A DNA stretch of 64,000 bases from an uncultured Lachnospiraceae bacterium (GTDB taxonomy: Bacteria > Bacillota > Clostridia > Lachnospirales > Lachnospiraceae), in the NCBI GenBank assembly GCA_947626985.1, contig CANQUG010000010.1, positions 1 to 64,000 of the forward strand, read 5' to 3'. Each line of letters begins with the position of its first letter. Position 1 is the stretch's first letter. The notes under the pieces were generated by a model. That model saw only the letters and a list, made by a program, of their open reading frames with translations. It made no database searches and was not told the origin of the DNA. Positions 8,261-17,165 of this stretch are shown piece after piece. Both the position numbers and the translations under genes were made by a program.

Positions 8261-8406
8261 TCCTTCTTCCCGGGCGCCATATTATCCAGCAGGCGGCTGA
8301 GCTCGCCGGCAGATTTTCTGATTTTGCCCATCTGGCTGCCGAATTTCCGGTGATCGTAACTGAACTGCGTGAGAAACATTTCCCAGCGGGGAGTTTTTTT
8401 CTTCAT
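8254..8406 (-). CDS. Small basic protein, 50 aa (not in supplied ORF list)
   Basis: MKKKTPRWEMFLTQFSYDHRKFGSQMGKIRKSAGELSRLLDNMAPGKKEK*. Confidence 0.6.
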   Translation of the reverse strand: MKKKTPRWEMFLTQFSYDHRKFGSQMGKIRKSAGELSRLLDNMAPGKKEK

Positions 8407-8575
8407 GGGACGCTCCTGATGTCTTTTCGAAAGCTTATATCTCTATCATATGATGCCGCCGGTCAAAATGTCCCGTTTCCGCTGCCGGCCGATGCTCCCA
8501 AACCTCCCGTCGGGGATCCGTGCCTTCTGCGGCTGCATACTTCCGCCCGGCCGCACCCGATGTTCCTCCGCCCCT

Positions 8576-9241
8576 CTATTTCTTCCTTCCCGGAGCGCAC
8601 ACCAGCTTAAAGATCGGATTTCCCCGGGAAGAAAACCTCTCCTCATACTCCGTCATCACATTTCCCTCATTCATCGCCGGATCATGATGAAGGTCAAACG
8701 TACAGGCCAGAAGCTTCCACCCGGTCTCCTTTATCTCCTCAAGAGAAAAATCAAAGAGCTCCCGGTTATCCGTCTTGAACTCCACATGTCCTTCCGGAGC
8801 AAGAATCCGCTCATATAAGGCCAGGAACCGGCGGGATGTCAGGCGGCGCTTGGCGTATCGGGCCTTGGGCCAGGGGTCGGAAAAATTCAGATAGATCCGC
8901 TCCGCCTCCTCCGGGGCAAAAATTTCCGGAAGAAGCCTGGCGTCCGTCCTTACAAACACAAGATTCGGCAGCTCATTTCCCGCTGCGGTCAGTTCCTCCA
9001 TCTTCTGGACAGCCCGCAGAAGAACGCTGCTGTACATCTCCATTCCCACGTAATTAACGTCAGGATGAATCCTGGCCATATCCATCAAAAACCGTCCCTT
9101 GCCCATCCCTACCTCCAGGTGAATCGGCTGCCTCACAGGAAACAGAGCCCCCCAGTCTCCTCTGGCAGCCTGGGGATCCTGAATCACATATCTGCTTTCC
9201 GCAATCATGTCCTTTGCGCCCGGTATATTTCTAAGTCTCAT
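8576..9241 (-). CDS. trmB: tRNA (guanine-N7-)-methyltransferase
   Basis: LEVGMGKGRFL, YLNFSDPWPKARYAKRRLTS, FKTDNRELFDF motifs. Confidence 0.95.
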   Translation of the reverse strand: MRLRNIPGAKDMIAESRYVIQDPQAARGDWGALFPVRQPIHLEVGMGKGRFLMDMARIHPDVNYVGMEMYSSVLLRAVQKMEELTAAGNELPNLVFVRTDARLLPEIFAPEEAERIYLNFSDPWPKARYAKRRLTSRRFLALYERILAPEGHVEFKTDNRELFDFSLEEIKETGWKLLACTFDLHHDPAMNEGNVMTEYEERFSSRGNPIFKLVCAPGRKK

Positions 9242-9420
9242 AAGCACCCTCCACAGTGATCTGCAATGACCGTGTCAATTTGTCAGTCTTTTTCAAAAAT
9301 TTTCTTCACTTTTTTCATTTTAACAAAGTCAAGCTTTTTCGTAACATTTTTGTCATAAATTGTAATTTTATGATTTTTAGACAAAACGTTTGTTTCGGAG
9401 AATTTTATGTAAACAGGGTT

Positions 9421-9466
9421 TCCCCAAACTTATCCATGTGGATAATGTGGATAAGTTTGGGGATAA
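9421..9466. promoter_or_regulatory. DnaA-box cluster within a 16-bp inverted repeat
   Basis: Two perfect TGTGGATAA boxes abutting at 9437-9445 and 9446-9454, near-box TGGGGATAA 9458-9466; TCCCCAAACTTATCCA/TGGATAAGTTTGGGGA. Confidence 0.75.
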
Positions 9467-9590
9467 GTCTATTTCCCACAGTTTGCAGACAGGCCTCCAT
9501 GTGGAAAACTTTTGCACGCCCTTTTGTACAATCCACAAGTTTCGGGCCGATTTGTGCAATCTGCTGAAAATCTCCTTTTTTTCTCCTGTT

Positions 9591-10523
9591 TCAGACAAAA
9601 TCCGACAACTTTTGAAGATACTGTTCCGCGGAATGCACCGCATTCGCCCCATCCGCCACGGCGGTAACCACCTGGCGCAGCGCCTTGGTGCGGATATCCC
9701 CGGCGGCAAACACTCCGGGAACGCTGGTAATCCCCTCCTCGCCGGCGATCACATAGCCTCCCTCGTCCAGATCCACGTACCCCTTCAGAAAATCCGTACC
9801 GGGCGTGATTCCCACCGCAATGAACACACCGTCCGCAGGCAAAAAGCGTTCCTCCCCGGACAAAACATGGCGCAGCCTCACGCCTTCCACCTTCTCTGTG
9901 CCCTCAATGGATTCTACAGTGCTGTCCCACACCATCTCTACATTGCCGCAGGCAAAAAGGCTTTCCTGGATCACCCTGTCCGCTCTCAGTTCATGACGGC
10001 GGTGGACCAGATATACCTTTCTGCAGATGCGGGAAAGGTAAACCGCATCCTCCGCGGCGGCATTTCCTCCGCCCGCCACAACCACCGTTTTTTCCTTAAA
10101 AAACACGCCGTCACAGGCGGCGCAGTAGGACACGCCCATTCCGCCCAGCTCTTCCTCCCCGGGAACCTCCAGCTTTTTGTGAAGGGCGCCGCAGGCCAGA
10201 ATCAGCGTCCTGGTCCGGTAGGTGTTTTTTTTCGTGTGAATGACTTTCACATCTCCCTCATTTTCAATGGAGCGGATCGTCTCCCGCAGGGGCTGCAGCC
10301 CCAGCTTCTCCGCATGGGCAGCCATCGCCTCCCCCAGCTCCATCCCGCCGATTCCCGGCATTCCCGGATAATTATCCACCTCGCCGGTGTCCGCAATCTG
10401 CCCGCCGGCCGCAAATTTCTTTTCGAGCCACAAGGTCTTCAGCCGGGCTCTGGACGCATAGATGGCCGCGCAGATTCCTGCGGGACCGGCGCCTGCAATG
10501 ATCAGATCATAAATTTCCTGCAT
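9591..10523 (-). CDS. trxB: Thioredoxin reductase-like NAD(P)/FAD oxidoreductase
   Basis: GAGPAGICAAIYASRA, CAACDGVFFKEKTVVVAGGGNAAAEDA, FAAGDIR. Confidence 0.93.
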   Translation of the reverse strand: MQEIYDLIIAGAGPAGICAAIYASRARLKTLWLEKKFAAGGQIADTGEVDNYPGMPGIGGMELGEAMAAHAEKLGLQPLRETIRSIENEGDVKVIHTKKNTYRTRTLILACGALHKKLEVPGEEELGGMGVSYCAACDGVFFKEKTVVVAGGGNAAAEDAVYLSRICRKVYLVHRRHELRADRVIQESLFACGNVEMVWDSTVESIEGTEKVEGVRLRHVLSGEERFLPADGVFIAVGITPGTDFLKGYVDLDEGGYVIAGEEGITSVPGVFAAGDIRTKALRQVVTAVADGANAVHSAEQYLQKLSDFV

Positions 10524-10664
10524 GATGTTTCCTCCCATCCGCCTGTTTTTCAGTGACGGCGGCCTGTACTTCTCCGGATTTTCCCGTGACATTCATCATC
10601 ATAGCATAGAATCCTGTTTTTTCCAATAAAATAGTAAAAACCTTCCCCATCTGAAAGGACGCCT

Positions 10665-12440
10665 ATGTTCTCCAATCATCTCAGGGGCAAAAAGCTCTTT
10701 CTGAAAGTTCTCGCCTTATGTCTGATACTGACCGCCGGAATCAGTATCGGCTATCTCACCAACCATGTATTCTCAGAGAATGGAAAGTTCGAAGCCTTTA
10801 CAAAAACAGTCTTTGAGAGCGAGGTCTCCTCCAGCACTCTCACTCTTCACTATTCTCTGGCACACCCGGAAAGACAGCATATTCCCCGTCCGGAGCCTTC
10901 CCTTGGCCGGTTGAGCAGCGACTGTGAAACTGCCGCCGCCCTGTGCAGGGAATATGAGGAAAAGCTGAAATCCTTCCGATACGGCAGATTATCCAGGGAA
11001 AATCAGCTGACTCTCGATCTTCTGCTCCTCTGTTTTCATACCAGACAGGAAATGAGCGGTCAGCCTCTTCTGGACGAAGTGTTAAGTCCCAGTCTGGGCA
11101 TTCAGGCCCAGCTGCCCGTGCTTCTGGCGGAATACGCCTTTTATGAAAAACAGGATATCACGGATTACCTGAAGCTTCTCTCGGATGTGAAGCCTTATTT
11201 CCAGAGCATTCTCACATTTGAGCAGGAGAAATCCGCCGCTGGGCTGTTTATGAGCGACACCACTCTGGACCGGATCCTCAGTCAGTGCAGAGACTTTATC
11301 AAAGATCCGGACGACAACTACATGCTGGATATTTTTGCGGAAAAAATAGAGAAATTCGGCGGTTTTTCCCGGAAGGAACAGGATTCTCTCAACGCCGCCC
11401 ATAAAAAAATCATCGCGGAGCAGGTCATTCCCGCCTACCAGGAGCTGATCCGGGGTCTGGAAGCCCTCCGGGGCACCGGGAAAAGCAGCCGGGGTCTGGC
11501 CGCCTTTCCCGGAGGGAGAACATACTACGAATATCTGCTGAAAAGCCAGGCAGGAACCTACGACTCCGTTCCGGAGATTGAAAAGCGCCTGTCCGCCCAG
11601 CTGATGAAAGATACCAAGGAGATCAGCCTGATGCTCCGGGAACAGCCGTCTCTTCTCACAAAGATTGCCTCCTCCGAGGACTTTCCCCTCCAAAAACCGG
11701 AGGAGATTCTCACTTCCCTGCAGGAGAAAATTCAGGATGATTTTCCTGTTCTGGTAACGCCGGAATACGAAATCCGCTACGTTCACCCCTCCATGGAGGA
11801 ATACTTAAGCCCCGCCTTCTATCTCACGCCGCCGCTGGATACCGGAACGCCCAATGTGATCTACATCAATCGCTCCGGCCAGTCCTCCGGTCTGGATCTT
11901 TTTACCACGCTGGCCCACGAAGGGTTTCCGGGACATCTGTATCAGACCATCTATTTTGCCAGGCAGAAACCCGGCCGGATACGCTCTCTTTTCAGTTCCG
12001 GCGGATATGTGGAGGGATGGGCCACTTATGTAGAATCCTGCGCCTGTCAGTACGCGGCGGATTTTCTGGACGATGCTGCCGCCTCCGATGTGACGAAGCT
12101 CTCCTGGCTGAACCGAAGCACCAATCTGTGCATCTGCGCCCTTCTGGACATCGGTATTCATTACAGAGGCTGGAATCGGGAAAGAGCCGCCCAGTTTCTC
12201 AATGCCTTCGGCATCCGGAATGAAAGTGTGACCGGGGATATTTATCAGTACATTGTGGAGACCCCGGCCAATTACCTGAAGTACTGCTGGGGATATCTGA
12301 ACTTTCTGGACCTGCGGACCTCCCAGGAGGAAAAGCTGGGAGAGGATTTCAATTTAAAGGAATTTCACGAGAAGATCCTGAAAATCGGTCCGGTTCCCTT
12401 TCCCATTCTGGAAAAATACATAAATATGGATTGGGATTAA
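10665..12440 (+). CDS. DUF885 family metallopeptidase-like, membrane-anchored
   Basis: N-terminal TM; LAHEGFPGHLYQTIYF; GWATYVE. Confidence 0.85.
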   Translation: MFSNHLRGKKLFLKVLALCLILTAGISIGYLTNHVFSENGKFEAFTKTVFESEVSSSTLTLHYSLAHPERQHIPRPEPSLGRLSSDCETAAALCREYEEKLKSFRYGRLSRENQLTLDLLLLCFHTRQEMSGQPLLDEVLSPSLGIQAQLPVLLAEYAFYEKQDITDYLKLLSDVKPYFQSILTFEQEKSAAGLFMSDTTLDRILSQCRDFIKDPDDNYMLDIFAEKIEKFGGFSRKEQDSLNAAHKKIIAEQVIPAYQELIRGLEALRGTGKSSRGLAAFPGGRTYYEYLLKSQAGTYDSVPEIEKRLSAQLMKDTKEISLMLREQPSLLTKIASSEDFPLQKPEEILTSLQEKIQDDFPVLVTPEYEIRYVHPSMEEYLSPAFYLTPPLDTGTPNVIYINRSGQSSGLDLFTTLAHEGFPGHLYQTIYFARQKPGRIRSLFSSGGYVEGWATYVESCACQYAADFLDDAAASDVTKLSWLNRSTNLCICALLDIGIHYRGWNRERAAQFLNAFGIRNESVTGDIYQYIVETPANYLKYCWGYLNFLDLRTSQEEKLGEDFNLKEFHEKILKIGPVPFPILEKYINMDWD

Positions 12441-12446
12441 AAAGGG

Positions 12447-12482
12447 AAAGCCTGCAAAGCGCATGAATGCTCTGCAGGCTTT
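12447..12482 (+). terminator. Terminator-like hairpin
   Basis: AAAGCCTGCA...TGCAGGCTTT. Confidence 0.7.
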
Positions 12483-12549
12483 CTCAAAAGAACACGGCTC
12501 AGGAAATACCGTATCGCATCCGTCATCCCTTCAATACCGGAACAGACGC

Positions 12550-12990
12550 TCACTCCAGATAACTCCGGAAAAATTTCCGGAGCTTTACCAGCGCTCCGGT
12601 GAGCACTTCCGTCTCCTCGGCGTTCAGGTCCTTCAGAACAGCGAGGATCATCTTATCATGAAAGGCGCGGTGATGATAATAGGCTTTTTCGCCCTTAGGC
12701 GACAGAGAGATCAGAACCACGCGGCGGTCCTCCTCGCTTCGCGTGCGAATCACATATCCTTTTTTCACCAGATTATTCACAGCGATGGTGAGAGTTCCCA
12801 CTGTAACAGAAAGAGCCCTGGCCACCGTGGACATGTTCTTCTTTTCTCCTACGCCTATGGCGTTGAAAATGTGCATGTCATTTACAGAAATATCACTGTA
12901 CTCCCCGGTGATAAGGGCTTTTTCCTCTATATCCAGAATCTCATTGAACAGTTTTACCAGCACATCGTTCATTATTTCGTAATGATCCAT
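12550..12990 (-). CDS. MarR-family regulator (FabT-like)
   Basis: MDHYEIMNDVLVKLFNEILDIEE...SVNDMHIFNAIG...VTVGTLTIAVNNLVKKGYVIRTRSEEDRRVVLISLSPKG. Confidence 0.88.
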   Translation of the reverse strand: MDHYEIMNDVLVKLFNEILDIEEKALITGEYSDISVNDMHIFNAIGVGEKKNMSTVARALSVTVGTLTIAVNNLVKKGYVIRTRSEEDRRVVLISLSPKGEKAYYHHRAFHDKMILAVLKDLNAEETEVLTGALVKLRKFFRSYLE

Positions 12991-13077
12991 CCGTTTTGTC
13001 CCCCATCTCCCTTTCTTCCGACAGTTTTTCTGCTTTTTTGTCATCAGCGCCCTGTTTCTTTTATTATACACTAAAAT

Positions 13078-13094
13078 AATTTGATATACAAAGT
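13078..13094. promoter_or_regulatory. FabT-like operator upstream of the MarR gene
   Basis: AATTTGATATACAAAGT; TTTG-ATATA-CAAA dyad resembling the FabT/FabR-type TTTGA-TCAAA palindrome. Confidence 0.45.
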
Positions 13095-13290
13095 ATTTTT
13101 TACTTTTTCGCCGGGTTTTATCCAGGTTCCGCTTCTGCCGCTCATCTTCCCCGCGACCGGGCTCCGCTCTGTTATCTTCTGCTTGTTTTGACATAAAAAA
13201 TATACTATAATCTACGTGAAATTCCATTTCACGGAAAATGTCGCTTTATGTCCGAAAAAAGACCGCCGAATGATCGGGGATTAGGAATCT

Positions 13291-14652
13291 ATGAGAAAAA
13301 ACAATAACAATATACCGCTGAATTACAAAGAAAAAAGCTCTTCCAGAATCAGTCTTCTCTGTTCGGTCATCGTACTGGCCGTGCTGGTGCTGCTGTTTTA
13401 TGAAATCGATTACGCCACGATCCGCAGGCCCGCCATAGAGGCCGGGGAGGCCGCCCAGAAGGCGCAGGAGGAAAAGGAGACCGCCGCCAGAGAGCCTGTG
13501 GTCACCACAGCCTCCATCGTCGCCGTAGGAAACACCTCCTTCTCCGGCTCCGTCATCAATTCCGGAATCACAGAATCCGGAGACTGGAATTACGATCATC
13601 TGTTTGCCAATGTACGTCAGAAGATCGAGAGCGCGGACCTGGCCTTCGTCGGTCAGGAGTCTACCATGACCACGGACCATGAGACAGCCATGTACGACGA
13701 GGTGACTCCCGCGGAAGTGGGAACCGCCATGGCGAACGCCGGCTTCGACGCCGTGGCCGCCTCCACCAATCATGTGACGGATAACGGCTACGACTACATT
13801 CAGGAGACGGTAAATTTCTGGCAGAACAATCATCCGGAGGTCAAAATTCTGGGCGTCCACGACACAAGGTCGGGCGACAGCCGCATTCAGACCTTCGTGG
13901 TCAATGATATCACCATCGCCGTACTGAATTATTCCTATGGAATGATTCGGGAAGGAGGACAGCAGAGCTACCGGATCGATACTTTAAGCACCGCCGCAGT
14001 GGCGGAGGATCTTCAGACCGCCAGAGAGAACAGCGATTTTGTCATTGTGCTGCCTCACTGGGGAAGCGAACTGGAATCCATGCCCACAGAGTATGAAAAG
14101 GAATGGGCGGCATTTTTCCTGAAATACGGAGTGGACGTGGTGATCGGGAGTCATCCCTACGTTCTTCAGCCCTACGGCCGCCTGTCCGACGATTCCGGCA
14201 ATGAAATGGCGGTGTTTTATTCCCTGGGGAATTTTATCACCTCCCGTCAGTCTCTCTCCCAGGTTCTGGGAGGCATGGCGGAATTTACCCTGGAAAAAAC
14301 CGTCTCGGAGAGCGGAACCACTCTGCGGGTGGTGTCCCCCCGTCTGGAGCCTCTGGTTATGCATTACAGCGACAGCACAGAGAGCTACGGCTCGTATCTG
14401 CTGTCCGATTACACCAGCGATCTGGCAAACGCCCACAGCATTCAGGACAGTTCGGAATTCAGCGTAGAGCAGCTGAAGGAGGAATTTGAAAAAATCATGT
14501 CCATAAATGTGACGCCTTCGGAAAAAACCGTCTATATGGATCTGTTCTTCGATACTGCCGGAAGCATGACGGATCAGTACGGAAATCCGGTGGAGGATAC
14601 GGAATCCGTCACGGCCTCGGATTATTTCCAGCAGGCCGGACAGTCCTCCTGA
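13291..14652 (+). CDS. CapA family protein (PGA_cap metallophosphoesterase-like), secreted
   Basis: N-terminal TM; VAVGNTSFSGSV, NAGFDAVAASTNHVTDNG, VIVLPHWGSE, VDVVIGSHPYVLQP. Confidence 0.9.
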   Translation: MRKNNNNIPLNYKEKSSSRISLLCSVIVLAVLVLLFYEIDYATIRRPAIEAGEAAQKAQEEKETAAREPVVTTASIVAVGNTSFSGSVINSGITESGDWNYDHLFANVRQKIESADLAFVGQESTMTTDHETAMYDEVTPAEVGTAMANAGFDAVAASTNHVTDNGYDYIQETVNFWQNNHPEVKILGVHDTRSGDSRIQTFVVNDITIAVLNYSYGMIREGGQQSYRIDTLSTAAVAEDLQTARENSDFVIVLPHWGSELESMPTEYEKEWAAFFLKYGVDVVIGSHPYVLQPYGRLSDDSGNEMAVFYSLGNFITSRQSLSQVLGGMAEFTLEKTVSESGTTLRVVSPRLEPLVMHYSDSTESYGSYLLSDYTSDLANAHSIQDSSEFSVEQLKEEFEKIMSINVTPSEKTVYMDLFFDTAGSMTDQYGNPVEDTESVTASDYFQQAGQSS

Positions 14653-14744
14653 GGGGAATATCAGGTTTTCTTTCATGGTTTCCCTGCAATCAATTTATTC
14701 ATTTTTCAGATTTCTGGGCTGTGAATCACTTCCAGAACGCAAAA

Positions 14745-14780
14745 GTCCCTGAAAATCTCTGTTTTGAGATTCTCAGGGAC
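14745..14780 (-). terminator. Terminator-like hairpin
   Basis: GTCCCTGAAAATCTC/GAGATTCTCAGGGAC with TTTT on minus-strand exit. Confidence 0.7.
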
Positions 14781-14804
14781 CTACAAATTGCTTCATCTCA
14801 CCAA

Positions 14805-14894
14805 TCACAGGAGAGAGAATTTCCAGAATCTATCCAGTTTTCCAATCTTGTATAGAATAATCAGCGGAGCAGAATTAACGATTACTCTACGCAT
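14805..14894 (-). pseudogene. Truncated DUF3368 (PIN-like) toxin remnant
   Basis: Minus strand MRRVIVNSAPLIILYKIGKLDRFWKFSLL*; start overlaps the antitoxin stop (ATGCGTAG). Confidence 0.7.
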
Positions 14895-15031
14895 TATTCA
14901 ATTCTTTCATGAATTCTGCCTTATCATCATACTTGAATACGAAGATATGATTTTGCCTCAGATAAGTTATGAAATCTTCTTCTGTCATCCCGGCTATTTG
15001 AGCACAATATCCGATGGAAACGCCATTCTGA
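14888..15031 (-). pseudogene. UPF0175-family antitoxin remnant, N-terminus missing
   Basis: Minus strand ...NGVSIGYCAQIAGMTEEDFITYLRQNHIFVFKYDDKAEFMKELNNA*; no upstream in-frame start before a TAA. Confidence 0.7.
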
Positions 15032-15055
15032 GTATTCCTCTTTATTTACAGTGTT

Positions 15056-15829
15056 TCATAAACCCAGAAGCTTCCTGGCGTTCTCCTCGGTGCGGGAGAT
15101 CACTTCTTCCGGTGTAATCCCCTTGATCCGGGCGATGGCTTCCGCCACATAAGGCAGATTCTGGGAAGAATTTCGTTTCCCCCGGTAAGGTTCGGGCGCA
15201 AGGTAAGGGCTGTCCGTCTCCAGCACCAGCTGAGAGAGCGGGGCGTACTCCACCACTTCCTTCAGCTTCCTGGCATTCTTGAAGGTGACTACCCCGCCGA
15301 TTCCCAGGTACAGTCCCATGTTCAGGTATTCCTCCGCCATCTCCCTTCCGTAGGAAAAACAGTGGAGAATTCCGCCGTACATGCCTCCCTGGACATACTC
15401 TTTTACAATGGCAAGGGTGTCCCGGGCGGCTTCTCTGCTGTGAATCATAAAGGGCAGTTTTTCTTCTCTGGCTATGTCCATCTGAGCCCGGAACACGTTC
15501 TGCTGAAGCAGGTGCTCCTCCTCTTCCTTATGCCAGTAATAATCAAGGCCGATTTCCCCTACGGCAACCGCTTTTTCATGGGTTAGAAGGCTGCGGATCT
15601 TATCCAGCACCGCATCCGTAACCAGAGGAGCATCATCCGGATGAATCCCTATGGCGCCGTATATAAAGGGATATTTTTCCATCAGCGCCGCCGTACGGTC
15701 CAGTCCGTCCACGGAGGCGCACACATTCACAATGGCGCCGATTCCCCCTGACTCCATGGAGGAGAGAAGTGCCTCTCTGTCGCTGTCAAAGGCCTCGTCG
15801 TCATAGTGGGCATGAGTCTCAAAGATCAT
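15056..15829 (-). CDS. TatD family DNase
   Basis: MIFETHAHYDDEAF, GEIGLDYYWHKE, HSREAARDTL, LETDSPYLAPEPYRGKRN. Confidence 0.95.
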   Translation of the reverse strand: MIFETHAHYDDEAFDSDREALLSSMESGGIGAIVNVCASVDGLDRTAALMEKYPFIYGAIGIHPDDAPLVTDAVLDKIRSLLTHEKAVAVGEIGLDYYWHKEEEEHLLQQNVFRAQMDIAREEKLPFMIHSREAARDTLAIVKEYVQGGMYGGILHCFSYGREMAEEYLNMGLYLGIGGVVTFKNARKLKEVVEYAPLSQLVLETDSPYLAPEPYRGKRNSSQNLPYVAEAIARIKGITPEEVISRTEENARKLLGL

Positions 15830-16250
15830 AGGTCAGCTCATCCCCCTCCCGGATTGTTCCCCCTTTGATGACTCTGGTGAACACTCCCTCTCTGGGCATG
15901 ATGCAGTCGCCCATTTTCTGGAAAATGGCGCAGCCGTGGTGACATTCCTTGCCCACCTGGGTAAGCTCCAGTACCACGTCATTGCAGTAAAATCTGGTGC
16001 CCAGGCTTAATCGGGCAAAATCGATGCCCTCCACCACCAGATTTTCTCCGAAGGCGCCGTCCTCCACCTCCGCGCCCCGCTCCCGGAAGGCCCGGATTTT
16101 ATCCGCGGAGAGCAGGCTGACCTGACGGTGCCATTTGCCGGCATGGGCGTCGTTTTTGATGCCCCAGTCCTCTATAAATTCCGCTTCATGAACGTTCTGT
16201 TTCTGTGTTCCCTTTTTTTCACTGATACAGACGGCAAGTACTTTTCCCAT
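15819..16250 (-). CDS. MOSC domain protein
   Basis: DAHAGKWHRQVSLLSADKI, GAFGENLVVEGID, ECHHGCAIFQKMGDCIMPREGVFTRVIKGG. Confidence 0.9.
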   Translation of the reverse strand: MGKVLAVCISEKKGTQKQNVHEAEFIEDWGIKNDAHAGKWHRQVSLLSADKIRAFRERGAEVEDGAFGENLVVEGIDFARLSLGTRFYCNDVVLELTQVGKECHHGCAIFQKMGDCIMPREGVFTRVIKGGTIREGDELTYDL

Positions 16251-16317
16251 AATTACCTCTTTCCGGCGCGCTGCTTCCGCGCATGATACATAAATATTTC
16301 TTCAGTATTTTCTCTTC

Positions 16318-16655
16318 TTCGTGCATGCGGATATTCCTGCACAGACTACTTTTTCTGTACATACGAAGCTTCCTTCAGGACTTCAGTTTCTGCATATATA
16401 GGGATTTCTTCGGAACTTCCTTTTCTGCTTATATCAAGATTCCCTTAGAACTTCCACTTCTGCTCATATGAAGATTCCTTCGAAACTCCCATTTCTGCTC
16501 ATATAGGGATTTCTTCAAAACTCCCGTTTCCGCACACACGGAAATTCCCTGGAAACTCTTTTTCTTACACATATGCGGATTCCCTCGGAATTCCTGTTTC
16601 TGCATATATGAGGATTGCTTCGGGATTCCTTCCTCTCTGCATATAAAGATATTTC
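16318..16655. repeat. Degenerate tandem repeat, 35-bp period, ~10 copies
   Basis: TTCTGC-type unit starts at 16318, 16353, 16388, 16423, 16458, 16493, 16528, 16562, 16598, 16635. Confidence 0.9.
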
Positions 16656-16669
16656 TCCCAAATGAGCTT

Positions 16670-17161
16670 CTATTTTCTTGCACAGTCCTTCGCTTCCCCG
16701 GTAAGAATCTCGATACCATGGGCCAGCGCGTCTATGATATACTCCAGGCTTTCCCGCACAGCCTTCGGACTGCCGGGAAGATTGATGATCAGCGTCCCCT
16801 TCCGGATTCCTGCCGTGGCCCGGCTCAGCATGGCCCGCTTCGTGATAGTCATGCTGTAGGCCCGCATGGCCTCCGGGATGCCCGGAACGCGGCGTTCCAG
16901 AATCTCTTCCGTGGCCTCCGGCATCACATCTCTGGGTGAAAAGCCGGTGCCGCCTGTGGTGAGAATCAGCTCCGCCAGATTTTCATCGGCAATCTCCGCC
17001 ATCCTCCGGGAGAGCATACTTTTTTCATCCGGCAGAATCTCCATGGAAACCACCTCATAGCCTTCCCGTTCCAGGATCTCCCGGATGGCCGGTCCGCTTA
17101 AGTCCTCCCGCTCTCCCCGGTATCCGGTATCGCTGGACGTGATAATCGCCGCTCTTTTCAT
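16670..17161 (-). CDS. mogA: Molybdopterin adenylyltransferase/MoaB family
   Basis: LILTTGGTGFSPRDVMPEAT; LIINLPGSPKAVRE. Confidence 0.92.
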   Translation of the reverse strand: MKRAAIITSSDTGYRGEREDLSGPAIREILEREGYEVVSMEILPDEKSMLSRRMAEIADENLAELILTTGGTGFSPRDVMPEATEEILERRVPGIPEAMRAYSMTITKRAMLSRATAGIRKGTLIINLPGSPKAVRESLEYIIDALAHGIEILTGEAKDCARK

Positions 17162-17165
17162 ATAA

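Noticed and set aside
9399-9417. dif-like half site (TTATGTAAACA)
   Set aside because: Matches the right arm of the Bacillus-type dif only; the left arm and spacer do not match.
16318-16655. Possible CRISPR array
   Set aside because: Contiguous diverged 35-bp units with no invariant repeat or unique spacers, and no cas genes in the window.
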